DNA of 64,000 nucleotides from CAILUG01 sp903844415 (GCA_947477655.1 CANJTS010000005.1:124001-188000), one strand, 5' to 3'; positions 25,773 to 34,209 are shown, counted from the stretch's first letter. Numbers and translations: made by a program. Notes: generated by a model not told the origin, from the letters alone.

Positions 25773-27875
25773 ATGCCACGGCAGCGCCTACATTCCCCTC
25801 GTCTCCCAGCGCGAAGTCATATTTCCGTCTGGCGATGGATTAAAATCATGCTGGCAAGGGTACTGCTGTTCGGTGGTACCGTAGCATTGTCCAATTACGG
25901 CATTCAGGAAATGTATGGGGTGATGACCGGTGAACTTACCGGTATGCAGTGGGTGTTCCTGGTTTTGTTTTCTATCAATTTTAGTTGGATCAGTTTTGCG
26001 GCTTGCCAAGCTGTGTTGGGTTTCGGCTTGCTGCTCAAGCAAGACATGTTCGGACCTCGCACTACTCACGATGCTATGCCCGGCATTCGTACAGCGGTTC
26101 TTGCACCGGTATACAATGAAGATCCCGCCCGAGTTTTAGCAGCTATTTCGGCGATGATCACTGAACTGGGACAAACAGCACCCGGCCATTTTGCATTCTT
26201 TATTCTGAGTGACACCACCAATTCGACCGCATGGCTGAAAGAAGAACTCGCTTTCAAGGCCTTAATCGAAGCCAGCAATCAAGACTGCCCAGTTTATTAT
26301 CGGCATCGACGGCACAATAGCGAACGCAAAGCTGGCAATATTTCTGATTGGGTCGCGCGTTGGGGTGGTGCCTATGATGCCATGCTGGTGCTAGACGCTG
26401 ACAGCATCATGAGCCCTGCAGTCATGATCGAAATGGCGCGTAGACTGGAGTCAGATCCTAGTCTTGGGCTTCTACAGACTTTGCCCAACATTGTACTGGC
26501 TGAAACTCTCTATGCCCGACTGCAACAATTTGCCAATCGTCTTTACGGCCCCATATTTGCTAACGGCCTAGCAGCATGGCACGGTAATGGAAGCAATTTC
26601 TGGGGGCACAATGCCATTATTCGAACTACTGCGTTTGCTGCAGCGGCTCACTTGCCCGTGTTAAAAGGCCGTCCGCCATTTGGTGGTCATGTGATCAGTC
26701 ATGACTTTATTGAAGCAGCATTATTGCGGCGTGCTGGGTGGAGTGTACGTTTCGATACAGATTTACAAGACAGTTTTGAAGAAGCGCCTCCTTCAGTAAG
26801 TGACGTGCTAGTACGTGACCGGCGCTGGTGTCAGGGTAATCTGCAACATGGCCGTTTCCTGTTTGCGCGTGGGCTTGCCCTCACTAGTCGCATGCATATT
26901 ATGTCTGGCATCATGGCTTATATCAGCGCATTGTCTTGGTTGCTGTTACTTTGTGTTGGGTTGATCCTAGCCATACAAGCCGGTTTCACACCCACAGAAT
27001 ATTTTGCCCGGCCATCCTTGTTTCCGACGTGGCCAGTTTTCGATTCAGCACAAGCCATCACCTTGTTTATTTTGTCGATGCAAATAGTGTTGCTGCCCAA
27101 AGCGCTAGCTTGGTGTTCTGCCATAATAAATCTACGGCGTTGTTTCAAATATGGGGGCCCCGTGTTGTTGACCTTAAGTGTGCTGAGCGAAATAGTACTA
27201 TCCGCGCTCTTTGCTCCGGTGATGATGCTGGCCCAAAGTTTAATGGTTTGGGACATATTTACTGGCAACGATAGCGGCTGGAAACCCCAGCGACGAAATG
27301 ATGGTTCAATTTCATTTGCTACTGCCCTACGCACCCACGCTTGGCATACTTTTGTTGGCGTGGGCGCGGCAATTCTCACCTGGTATTTGCATCCAGGACT
27401 TTTTCTCTGGATGTTGCCGGTCACGCTCGGACTGATGTTGTCGGCATTGCTATCGTGGGTAAGTGGAAAACGTACACCAGGCAAATTCCTTAAATTTTTT
27501 GGAATTTTCAGCACACCAGAAGAACGTCGCCAGCCGGCTATTTTACAAGCTGTTATCACTGGATTGACCAAGGAGAAAGTTCAAGAGGAAAATTCCCCAC
27601 TAGGTGTTTTGTTGACTGATGCCGATTTTCGAGCCTGGCATTGCGCACAACTTGTTCCTAGCGCTGTAGACCACATTGCCTTTGACCCGGAGTTTATTCT
27701 GGCGCGGGCCAAGGCCGAAAGAACGGCTACTGCTCATGTGCTGGAAGGCTGGCTTACACAACGAGAAACCATGGCCTTGCTGCACAATAGAGAACTTATT
27801 GAAGAAGTGACACTTGCTCTAGCAAGTAAGTCTGCCAGCAATTTGTTATCTACAGTTCTACCAGTCGTAAATTGA
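25773..27875 (+). CDS. opgH: Glucans biosynthesis glucosyltransferase OpgH
   Basis: OpgH is an inner-membrane GT2 enzyme that polymerises glucose from UDP-glucose into the linear beta-glucan backbone of periplasmic glucans. ATG 25773 gives 700 residues. TM helices lie near residues 22-45 and 58-85, then the GT domain has 'LDADSIMSP', 'HDFIEAALLRRAGW' and the 'RDRRWCQGN' acceptor motif, followed by several C-terminal helices. E. coli OpgH has well over 100 residues before its first membrane helix, whereas this protein has about 20. The frame is open upstream into opgG, so a non-ATG start there cannot be excluded. The next gene's TTG overlaps the stop. Confidence 0.93.
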   Translation: MPRQRLHSPRLPARSHISVWRWIKIMLARVLLFGGTVALSNYGIQEMYGVMTGELTGMQWVFLVLFSINFSWISFAACQAVLGFGLLLKQDMFGPRTTHDAMPGIRTAVLAPVYNEDPARVLAAISAMITELGQTAPGHFAFFILSDTTNSTAWLKEELAFKALIEASNQDCPVYYRHRRHNSERKAGNISDWVARWGGAYDAMLVLDADSIMSPAVMIEMARRLESDPSLGLLQTLPNIVLAETLYARLQQFANRLYGPIFANGLAAWHGNGSNFWGHNAIIRTTAFAAAAHLPVLKGRPPFGGHVISHDFIEAALLRRAGWSVRFDTDLQDSFEEAPPSVSDVLVRDRRWCQGNLQHGRFLFARGLALTSRMHIMSGIMAYISALSWLLLLCVGLILAIQAGFTPTEYFARPSLFPTWPVFDSAQAITLFILSMQIVLLPKALAWCSAIINLRRCFKYGGPVLLTLSVLSEIVLSALFAPVMMLAQSLMVWDIFTGNDSGWKPQRRNDGSISFATALRTHAWHTFVGVGAAILTWYLHPGLFLWMLPVTLGLMLSALLSWVSGKRTPGKFLKFFGIFSTPEERRQPAILQAVITGLTKEKVQEENSPLGVLLTDADFRAWHCAQLVPSAVDHIAFDPEFILARAKAERTATAHVLEGWLTQRETMALLHNRELIEEVTLALASKSASNLLSTVLPVVN

Positions 27876-29035
27876 TTAACCCTGTCCTTGTAATAGAAAT
27901 TGAATTAAAACGAGCTTTCTGGTTCGGTGCGAGCTTACTACTCGTATTTTATGTTTCTCTAGCGCTCCTAGAATCCTCTCCAAACAACCCGCAATGGTTG
28001 CTACAAAGTGTTTTGGTGTGGATTTTTTGCATTCAACAAACTTGGCAAAGACGTGCGCTTAATTGTCCCGCTGGAGTCACTACAGTTTTTCCTGATCTTG
28101 GCTCAGCCAATCGGTTAACTCTTTTGCGTGGTTGGTTGCTGGCTTGCTGTGCCGGTTTTTTATTCCAGCCTCAAAGTGACACATTCATCACATGGCTGCC
28201 CGCCCTGCTTTACTCCTTAGCCGCCATATTCGATCGCCTCGATGGTTATCTTGCCCGACGTTATAAACAAGTCAGCATACTCGGCAATGAACTGGATACG
28301 GTTTTCGATGCTCTTGGCTTGTTAGTTGCACCACTGTTGGCGGTGAGTTACGGCAAGATTCACTGGAGTTATCTGTTAGTAAGTGTGGCCTGGTATTTGT
28401 TCCAGTGGGGTCTGTATTGGCGGCAACAACAAGCACTTCCTATTTACCCCTTAGTGCCAAACCGGATTCGTCGAGCACTGGCAGGATTTCAGATGGGTTT
28501 TATCGCGATGGTTCTTTGGCCCCAATTTCAGCCACCTTTAACCAAGATGATTGGGTTGAGCTTCATGCTGCCATTTCTGCTCGGATTCATTGTGGATTGG
28601 CTAGTGGTCAGCGGTCGGCTTGCAGAAAATTCACAGAGGTTTGCTTTGTTCTTGTCTAAACTCGAAATTTTAAGTAGGTATTTTTTCCAGCCGGCATTAC
28701 GTTTGCTGTTGGCTCTTGGCCTTGCACTAATAGAAACCACCTCTGAATTTCCGTTATTTAGTTCAAACAACTTTGCCTATACTGATACCTTGTTATGTTT
28801 TAGCTTATTGTTGTGCGCTGCCATGATTGTGACTGGCCTGGCTGGACGCGTAGGAGCTTTGTTACTTGTGGTATTACTGGCCTGGTTCGCACCAGAACTC
28901 AATCTAAACAACCATAGCTCTCCGTTCTTACAGGTAGTGGTCTGCAGTGCGGTATGGATTTTGTTTCTGGGTTGCGGGCGCTGGAGTTTGTGGGTACAAG
29001 ATGATGTGTGGGTTCATCGAGTTGATGGTGCCTGA
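27872..29035 (+). CDS. CDP-alcohol phosphatidyltransferase with extra C-terminal membrane domain
   Basis: This is a membrane enzyme of the CDP-alcohol phosphotransferase family, which joins a CDP-linked lipid to an alcohol such as glycerol phosphate, serine or inositol phosphate. The diagnostic D-x2-D-G-x2-A-R-x8-G-x3-D-x3-D signature is intact ('DRLDGYLARRYK', 'LGNELDTVFDA', about residues 120-145). The 387 residues are long for the family. The last 120 or so form about four further hydrophobic segments ending 'FLGCGRWSLWVQDD', faintly DoxX-like, which suggests a fusion. The start is TTG 27872, overlapping the opgH stop by 4 nt. The substrate is unknown. Confidence 0.85.
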   Translation: MINPVLVIEIELKRAFWFGASLLLVFYVSLALLESSPNNPQWLLQSVLVWIFCIQQTWQRRALNCPAGVTTVFPDLGSANRLTLLRGWLLACCAGFLFQPQSDTFITWLPALLYSLAAIFDRLDGYLARRYKQVSILGNELDTVFDALGLLVAPLLAVSYGKIHWSYLLVSVAWYLFQWGLYWRQQQALPIYPLVPNRIRRALAGFQMGFIAMVLWPQFQPPLTKMIGLSFMLPFLLGFIVDWLVVSGRLAENSQRFALFLSKLEILSRYFFQPALRLLLALGLALIETTSEFPLFSSNNFAYTDTLLCFSLLLCAAMIVTGLAGRVGALLLVVLLAWFAPELNLNNHSSPFLQVVVCSAVWILFLGCGRWSLWVQDDVWVHRVDGA

Positions 29036-30018
29036 TGTCACAACTCAAAGTGATTACAGGTTGCCTATGGACAGTGGCTCTTCTGCTAGCGAGTTGGACA
29101 CTTTGGCAATTGCCACTAGCCACGATTTCTCAAGTCATGACTACTCTTGCATGGTCACAATGGCTCGCATGGTTTGCACTTAATCTTGGGATAATTTTTT
29201 TTTCTACGAAACGTTGGCAGGTACTAATAAATCTGCTCAATCTGCGTGTACGGTTTGTTCATCTGCTATTAATCCGCCAGGCCGGAACTGCCGTAAGTTT
29301 TATTACACCGGGACCACATTTGGGCGGTGAGCCTTTACAGATTTACTGCTTGTATAAACAATATGCTCTGCCTTTACATAAAGCTGTGCTGGCATTGGGT
29401 CTCGACCGTTTCTATGAAATGTGGATTAACTTTTCAGTACTTTTGCTCGGTGTGTTGATAGTTGTGTTCTCCCCGGCAACCCAGATTGCAGGTTGGCAAG
29501 AGCTGGCAATGATCTTGCTGGTGATGTTACTGGCGCTGTCCCTACTGTTTTGGATTTTGCTTAGTCAGCCACTGTGGCTTACCAGCCGCATGCAAAGTCT
29601 TGCCCGACGATGGCAACAACACCCACGCTTGTCACAAGTGGAAAATCACTGGCAAGCAATGGGTAGTGATTTGCAACAAGCCGTAAAAACCCAAAAACCA
29701 GCGTTATTACTTGGCTTGCTGTTATCGTTGCTGGTGTGGCTAGGGATATTACTTGAACTGCGCCTACTCCTGAGTTTTCTAAATATTGCTCCGGATTTAA
29801 CCACATTTATTTTTATCATTGTTGCCATGCGTCTGGCCATGCTGCTGCCAGTGCCGGGTGGGATCGGCACAATCGAAGCAACTTTACTATGGTCATTTCA
29901 AACTCTGCACCTTCCAACCACTGCAGCAGTAGGTTTGATTGCACTTATTCGCTTGCGCGATGTAGTGGTGCTGGCTGCAGGCTTGTGGTGTTTGCGAAGA
30001 ATGCGGTCACCTGCATAA
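29035..30018 (+). CDS. Lysylphosphatidylglycerol-synthase TM-region (flippase-like) membrane protein
   Basis: This protein belongs to the LPG_synthase_TM/UPF0104 family, related to the flippase half of MprF and to AglD-type proteins. These are thought to move or handle lipid-linked substrates. The 327 residues form about eight membrane segments, with the family motifs 'FSTKRWQVLINLL', 'GTAVSFITPGPHLGGEPLQIYCLYK', 'LALGLDRFYEM' and the C-terminal 'RLAMLLPVPGGIGTIEA' (in overlapping parts). There is no lysyl-transferase domain. Its ATG overlaps the previous stop as TGATG, so opgG, opgH, the phosphatidyltransferase and this gene form one coupled operon. Confidence 0.85.
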   Translation: MSQLKVITGCLWTVALLLASWTLWQLPLATISQVMTTLAWSQWLAWFALNLGIIFFSTKRWQVLINLLNLRVRFVHLLLIRQAGTAVSFITPGPHLGGEPLQIYCLYKQYALPLHKAVLALGLDRFYEMWINFSVLLLGVLIVVFSPATQIAGWQELAMILLVMLLALSLLFWILLSQPLWLTSRMQSLARRWQQHPRLSQVENHWQAMGSDLQQAVKTQKPALLLGLLLSLLVWLGILLELRLLLSFLNIAPDLTTFIFIIVAMRLAMLLPVPGGIGTIEATLLWSFQTLHLPTTAAVGLIALIRLRDVVVLAAGLWCLRRMRSPA

Positions 30019-30066
30019 AGGCTGACTACATCTGCATGAAATAGAAAAAACACAGCATGAAAAAAT

Positions 30067-30444
30067 TCAAAAATCTTGTCGGAAGGCGGACCAGCAGGTG
30101 GCATTTTCCCAAAGTTTAATGGTGAGAGAGCCGCTACCGGGAGGATGGATCAACGGCAATATTTTTTCGCAGATAATGCGACTGAAATGTTCGATGCTTG
30201 GATTTAGTCCAGCAAATTCAGGCTTATCGTTTAGCATGCAGTCCTGGAAATAATTCACTGTGCTGCCAAGGGCTGCTTCAATTTCCACGATGTCTACCAA
30301 ATAACCATGTTTATCCAGTTGGTGGCTTTGAATGCTCACTTCTGCCACATAGTGATGTGCATGCGGGAAATTTTCATTACCCCAATCGCCACCGATTAAA
30401 AAATGATTAGCGATAAAATCACGAGTAACAGCTACGGTATACAT
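30067..30444 (-). CDS. 6-pyruvoyl-tetrahydropterin synthase-fold protein, Glu in place of catalytic Cys
   Basis: This is a 125-residue PTPS/QueD-family protein acting on a dihydropterin or a related substrate. The three zinc His are present: His14 ('FIANHFL'), and His28 and His30 ('PHAHHY'). The position four before His28, which is the nucleophilic Cys27 in E. coli QueD, is Glu24 ('NENFPHAH'). A Glu at or near this place is reported for PTPS-III enzymes, which bypass FolB, so it is unlikely to be QueD. The C-terminal 'KLWENATCWSAF' carries the pterin-anchoring Glu. It is the last gene of the four-gene minus operon, 17 nt after the dehydrogenase, and converges on the flippase-like gene. Confidence 0.85.
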   Translation of the reverse strand: MYTVAVTRDFIANHFLIGGDWGNENFPHAHHYVAEVSIQSHQLDKHGYLVDIVEIEAALGSTVNYFQDCMLNDKPEFAGLNPSIEHFSRIICEKILPLIHPPGSGSLTIKLWENATCWSAFRQDF

Positions 30445-30461
30445 GGTTAAGCCCTTTAAAT

Positions 30462-31526
30462 TTAGGAATCGGTATACACAAAAACTGCTTGCACAATGTC
30501 GTCAGGAGTCTGCTGCAATTGTTGGTATAGTGTAGGTGCTGCTGTCAGGGGGAATTGATGGGTAATCAAGGCTTGTGGTCCGACCCGACGAATCATTTCC
30601 CAGCTTAATTCGAAACGGCGCGATTTATCCCAACGGCCACCTAGTTCAGGGGCAATAGTACTGACTTGACTGGTTATGATTTTAAGTCGGTTTCGGTGCG
30701 CCTCTCCACCCAAATCTACAGTAGATGATTTGTTTCCGTACCAACTACCAATCACAATCCGGCTGTTGTAGCCGCTGAGTTCGATAGCAAGATTTAATGC
30801 CGCTGGTGCACCGCTAACCTCATAGATAAGGTCGGCACCCTTCTTGCCGTTGGAAGTTTCATCCCGGTCAAACAAACGTTTTTTCAGTGCCGCCAGCGAT
30901 GTTTCTGTAGCAGGATCGTAAACGTGTTCCACGCCCATTTGTTTAGCACGCCCGCGTCTCGTAACTAGGCCATCAACGGCAAGCAAATCGGCGAGCGGAT
31001 GTTGCGCTAACAAACTCGACAACAATAAACCTACTACGCCTTGCCCAAGTACCACTACACGCTCACCCAAAGCGGGATTGCCGTCTTGTACTAGATTGAC
31101 AGCAGTTTCCATATTGGCAAGAAAAACAGCGGCTTCTGGTTCGATATCACTAGGCAAATGAATGACATTTGTTGCAGCAGCAATAAAATGGCTGGCATGT
31201 GGTTGAAATGAGAATACCAGTTTGCCTATCCAACTTGCTGCAAGTCCCTCCCCCGCTTGTATCACCTGACCGACACAGGCATAACCATACTGCAAGGGAT
31301 AAGTACTAGCATGTTGCAACGAATCCAGACTTGGATCCAGTTGCATGACTGCAGGAATCTGTCCTCGATATACCAGCAATTCAGTGCCGGTACTAACCGC
31401 AGAATAATATGATTTGATCAATAACTCGCCAGCAGCAGGAGCTGGAAGTACTTGTTCGCGGATTTCTACTTGTGAGGGAGCAGTAAACCACAACTGCTGT
31501 GCTTTGATATTGGAAGTAGAAGTCAT
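30462..31526 (-). CDS. MDR-family dehydrogenase lacking the usual zinc ligands
   Basis: This is a medium-chain dehydrogenase/reductase of 354 residues. The N-terminal GroES-like domain has 'YSAVSTGTELLVYRG' where classical alcohol dehydrogenases have the zinc-binding Cys, and 'QYGYACVGQV' where they have GHExxG. The Rossmann domain has 'VVVLGQGVVGLLLSSLLA'. The STGTE signature resembles BchC-type bacteriochlorophyllide dehydrogenases, which also lack the Cys; there are no chlorophyll genes here. The start overlaps the reductase stop by 4 nt (ATGA). The likely role is oxidation or reduction of a pathway intermediate, but the substrate is unknown. Confidence 0.82.
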   Translation of the reverse strand: MTSTSNIKAQQLWFTAPSQVEIREQVLPAPAAGELLIKSYYSAVSTGTELLVYRGQIPAVMQLDPSLDSLQHASTYPLQYGYACVGQVIQAGEGLAASWIGKLVFSFQPHASHFIAAATNVIHLPSDIEPEAAVFLANMETAVNLVQDGNPALGERVVVLGQGVVGLLLSSLLAQHPLADLLAVDGLVTRRGRAKQMGVEHVYDPATETSLAALKKRLFDRDETSNGKKGADLIYEVSGAPAALNLAIELSGYNSRIVIGSWYGNKSSTVDLGGEAHRNRLKIITSQVSTIAPELGGRWDKSRRFELSWEMIRRVGPQALITHQFPLTAAPTLYQQLQQTPDDIVQAVFVYTDS

Positions 31527-32242
31527 GTTGCTGATTCACTTTCACTGTAGTGCAAATTTCCCCACATGATTAGGTCATCGTCCAAATGTTCAGTATATAG
31601 AGGGGCTATGCGTGGCAGTTGTTGCTTGGTCATCAAGCCTAAGTCGGTAATGGCCTTGTATCCGCCCACCAAAGTTGGTGCTATCGTCAACACAATAACA
31701 TCCACTAATTTGGCTTTTAAAAAAGCAGAAATCACATTAGCTCCACCTTCCACCAGCAAACTATTGATGCCCCTGTTGCGAAGTAAAAGCATTGCTGTTG
31801 TCAAATCGACACGTTTTGCCCCATCTGCGGGTACGGTAATAATTTCAAGCCCAGCGCTGGGTTCAACGTGTTTGCCTTTTGTAGTCAGCACCCAACATTT
31901 CTTATCAATCAGGGTACATAAGCGAGCAGATGACGGCATTCGCAATTTGCTATCGAGAATAATTGGTTGTGGGCTAGGACCAGGACACTGCCGAACATTC
32001 AAGAGCGGATCATCGGCAAGAACAGTGCCTATGCCTACCAAAATACCGTCATGTAAACTGCGTAAGTGGTGAGTAAGTCGTGTAGATTTTTCGCCACTCA
32101 ACGACAGGGTAGTACCAGTTTTAGTGGTGATGCTACCGTCCCAGCTTTGCGCATAACTAAGAGTAACAAAGGGACGATTGGAATCTTTGAATTTTTTTTT
32201 GTGCGCGCTTAACCAGTGCTCAATTTGAAGAGTGAGGTTCAT
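31523..32242 (-). CDS. Stand-alone RibD C-terminal-type (RIB7-like) pyrimidine reductase
   Basis: This protein has the dihydrofolate-reductase-like fold of the RibD C-terminal domain, which reduces the ribosylamino side chain of the riboflavin precursor with NADPH. The 239 residues have 'PFVTLSYAQSWDGSI', 'HHLRSLHDGILVGIGTVLADDP' (in parts) and 'LLVEGGANVISAFL', all family hallmarks. The N-terminal deaminase domain of bacterial RibD is absent. It therefore resembles the fungal/archaeal reductase that acts before deamination. It overlaps the end of the GTP cyclohydrolase II gene by 23 nt and the dehydrogenase by 4 nt, so the operon is tightly coupled. Confidence 0.88.
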   Translation of the reverse strand: MNLTLQIEHWLSAHKKKFKDSNRPFVTLSYAQSWDGSITTKTGTTLSLSGEKSTRLTHHLRSLHDGILVGIGTVLADDPLLNVRQCPGPSPQPIILDSKLRMPSSARLCTLIDKKCWVLTTKGKHVEPSAGLEIITVPADGAKRVDLTTAMLLLRNRGINSLLVEGGANVISAFLKAKLVDVIVLTIAPTLVGGYKAITDLGLMTKQQLPRIAPLYTEHLDDDLIMWGNLHYSESESAT

Positions 32243-32873
32243 GCTTTTTTTTGGTTATAGTAGTGGGGATAGATTTAAAAGGTAACAGGTGATCCATACG
32301 TTTGGCTTTGGTATGCAGGTAATTTTCATTTTCTGAATTCACCGCAATGTTCTGAATCACCCGCGAGGTTACTTTAATACCTTCAGCTTCCAGTGCACTT
32401 ATTTTTGAAGGATTGTTGGTGATCAAACGCACCGCTTTGACTTTAAGATCTTCCAAAATACGCGCTGCCAGCGAATAATCCCTTTCATCGGCTTCATGTC
32501 CCAGCATCAAGTTGGCATCAACCGTGTCATAGCCTTGATCTTGTAAGTTGTATGCCCGTAATTTTTGCAACAGACCTATGCCTCGGCCTTCCTGTCGCAG
32601 ATAGATCACAACGCCTAGTCCTTCACTAGCCACCAATGCCAAAGCACGATTTAATTGTTCTCCACAATCACAGCGAAGCGAACCAAGCACATCCCCAGTA
32701 AAACATTCGGAATGTACACGCACTAGCACATCTTCGGCATCTGCAAGATTGCCCATGTAAAAAGCCAGATGTTCTTTTTTATCCTGGGTATTGGTGTAAT
32801 AGCACAGCTGAAAATCTCCATATTCTGTGGGAATACGAGCACTTGCCATGCGGCTAACAGTAGATTTTGACAT
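32220..32873 (-). CDS. ribA: GTP cyclohydrolase II
   Basis: The enzyme opens GTP to 2,5-diamino-6-ribosylamino-pyrimidinone phosphate, releasing formate and pyrophosphate. The 217 residues carry the zinc cysteines in C-x10-C-x-C spacing ('SECFTGDVLGSLRCDC'), 'YLRQEGRGIGL', 'QDQGYDTVDAN', the nucleophile-region 'ADERDY' and 'LITNNPSKI'. All visible catalytic residues match E. coli RibA, so it should be active. It leads an operon with a reductase, dehydrogenase and PTPS rather than with ribBEH. I see no FMN riboswitch upstream, which suggests a specialised copy. ATG 32873 is used; an internal ATG at 32849 is possible. Confidence 0.92.
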   Translation of the reverse strand: MSKSTVSRMASARIPTEYGDFQLCYYTNTQDKKEHLAFYMGNLADAEDVLVRVHSECFTGDVLGSLRCDCGEQLNRALALVASEGLGVVIYLRQEGRGIGLLQKLRAYNLQDQGYDTVDANLMLGHEADERDYSLAARILEDLKVKAVRLITNNPSKISALEAEGIKVTSRVIQNIAVNSENENYLHTKAKRMDHLLPFKSIPTTITKKKHEPHSSN

Positions 32874-33159
32874 ACGGGAAAGGCTAAGGTCCGAGTGTTG
32901 ATTAAACTCAATAAGTTCTTAATAACTAGCGGGTACAATTATCGCATATTCTTTACAATGCCGGCGATTCAAAGCTGTTACCTCTTAAAATATATAGGGT
33001 AATCTTCAGTTGAATTCTAAGAAGTAATCTTGATTAGTCTGAAAATTTAGCTTCGATGAGCAGACAGTTGTAATAAATATAGCGAGCTTTCCTACATTAT
33101 TGTTATTGTTAAACCTTCTACAGGGTTGCACAAATGTTTTTAATGCTGTGGCCTAATCC
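32874..33159. promoter_or_regulatory. Divergent control region of the cyclohydrolase operon and glycosyltransferase gene
   Basis: This 286-bp AT-rich spacer separates the minus-strand ribA-like operon from the plus-strand glycosyltransferase gene and must hold both promoters. I see no gene, no FMN riboswitch pattern and no single convincing -35/-10 pair. AT-rich hexamers near 32930-32950 (GATAAT read on the minus strand) are possible -10 elements. Confidence 0.45.
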
Positions 33160-34209
33160 ATGAAAACGGATTTGTATTTTGCCATTCCTGGCGATATCAA
33201 CACTATGACTGGTGGCTATGCCTATGCACGCCGCCTCATCACCGAACTTAGTGAACTCGGGCTTTTAGTAAAACATCTTGCATTATCAGGAACCTATCCG
33301 ACACCAGATAACATTGCACTGGGTTACGCCGATAAACATTTTGCAGCTTTCCCGGACGGAGCAATAGTACTGGCAGATGGTCTGGCCTTTGGAGTGTTAG
33401 ACGCGATCGCCCAACTGCACAGTGATCGTCTGAAAATTATTGCACTGTGTCACCATCCGCTGGCGCTGGAGACCGGATTGTCTAATGCCCACGCACAAGA
33501 ATTACATCATTCGGAACAACGCGCACTTGCGGCAGCGGTGGCAGTGTTGGTAAACAGCTCCAATACCGCCGGCATTCTCACTAAGCAATTTGCTGTAAAA
33601 CCAGAAAAAATAGTGGTTGCGCTACCGGGCACTGACAGCCAGGTCTTTGCAGAATGTAACGGCAATCCTCCTGTGTTATTAACTGTTGCAACATTAACCC
33701 ACCGTAAGGCTCATGATGTGTTGATAACTGCATTGGCTCAAATTACTGATCTGCCGTGGGTCGCACGCTTTGTTGGTAGCAAGGAAAGCGATCCTAACTG
33801 GACTATCCATTTAATAAGTAAAACTGTGGAACATAGACTTGAAAACCGTATTAATTTTATGGGCACTGTGGCTGAACTTAGCGCTGAATATTCCAAGGCT
33901 GACTTGTTCGTGCTGCCATCTTTATTTGAAGGTTATGGGATGGTTTTCGCAGAAGCTCTGGCATATGGACTGCCCATTGTTGCAGCGCGTTCTGGCGCGG
34001 TACCTGATGTTGTGCCTGATACTGCCGGAATTTTGGTAACACCTAATAATGCTGATGAACTCGCCACAGCTTTACGACTCTTGTTGACGCAACCAGCTCT
34101 GCGCGGCAAGTTGCAACGTGGTGCCAGACGGGCTGCGAGTCATCTCCCTACATGGAAAAATACGGCAATGATCGTGGCAAATTTAGTAAGTGAAGTAAAA
34201 AAACGATGA
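33160..34209 (+). CDS. GT4-family glycosyltransferase
   Basis: This is a retaining GT-B glycosyltransferase of 349 residues with no membrane helix, so cytoplasmic or peripheral. The N-terminal domain begins 'YFAIPGDINTMTGGYAYARR', a glycine-rich acceptor loop. The C-terminal nucleotide-sugar domain has 'LTVATLTHRKAHDVLITAL', 'FMGTVAELSAEYSKADLFVLPS' (in parts) and the E-x7-E motif 'EGYGMVFAE'. Its stop overlaps the methyltransferase ATG (ATGA). Donor and acceptor are unknown. Its divergence from the cyclohydrolase operon suggests that it glycosylates that pathway's product. Confidence 0.88.
   Translation: MKTDLYFAIPGDINTMTGGYAYARRLITELSELGLLVKHLALSGTYPTPDNIALGYADKHFAAFPDGAIVLADGLAFGVLDAIAQLHSDRLKIIALCHHPLALETGLSNAHAQELHHSEQRALAAAVAVLVNSSNTAGILTKQFAVKPEKIVVALPGTDSQVFAECNGNPPVLLTVATLTHRKAHDVLITALAQITDLPWVARFVGSKESDPNWTIHLISKTVEHRLENRINFMGTVAELSAEYSKADLFVLPSLFEGYGMVFAEALAYGLPIVAARSGAVPDVVPDTAGILVTPNNADELATALRLLLTQPALRGKLQRGARRAASHLPTWKNTAMIVANLVSEVKKR

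Noticed and set aside
26918..27571. Open frame on the minus strand opposite opgH
   Set aside because: The opposite strand encodes clear OpgH membrane and catalytic motifs; this frame shows none.
32874..33159. FMN riboswitch before the GTP cyclohydrolase II gene
   Set aside because: The conserved G-rich core of the RFN element is not seen on either strand.
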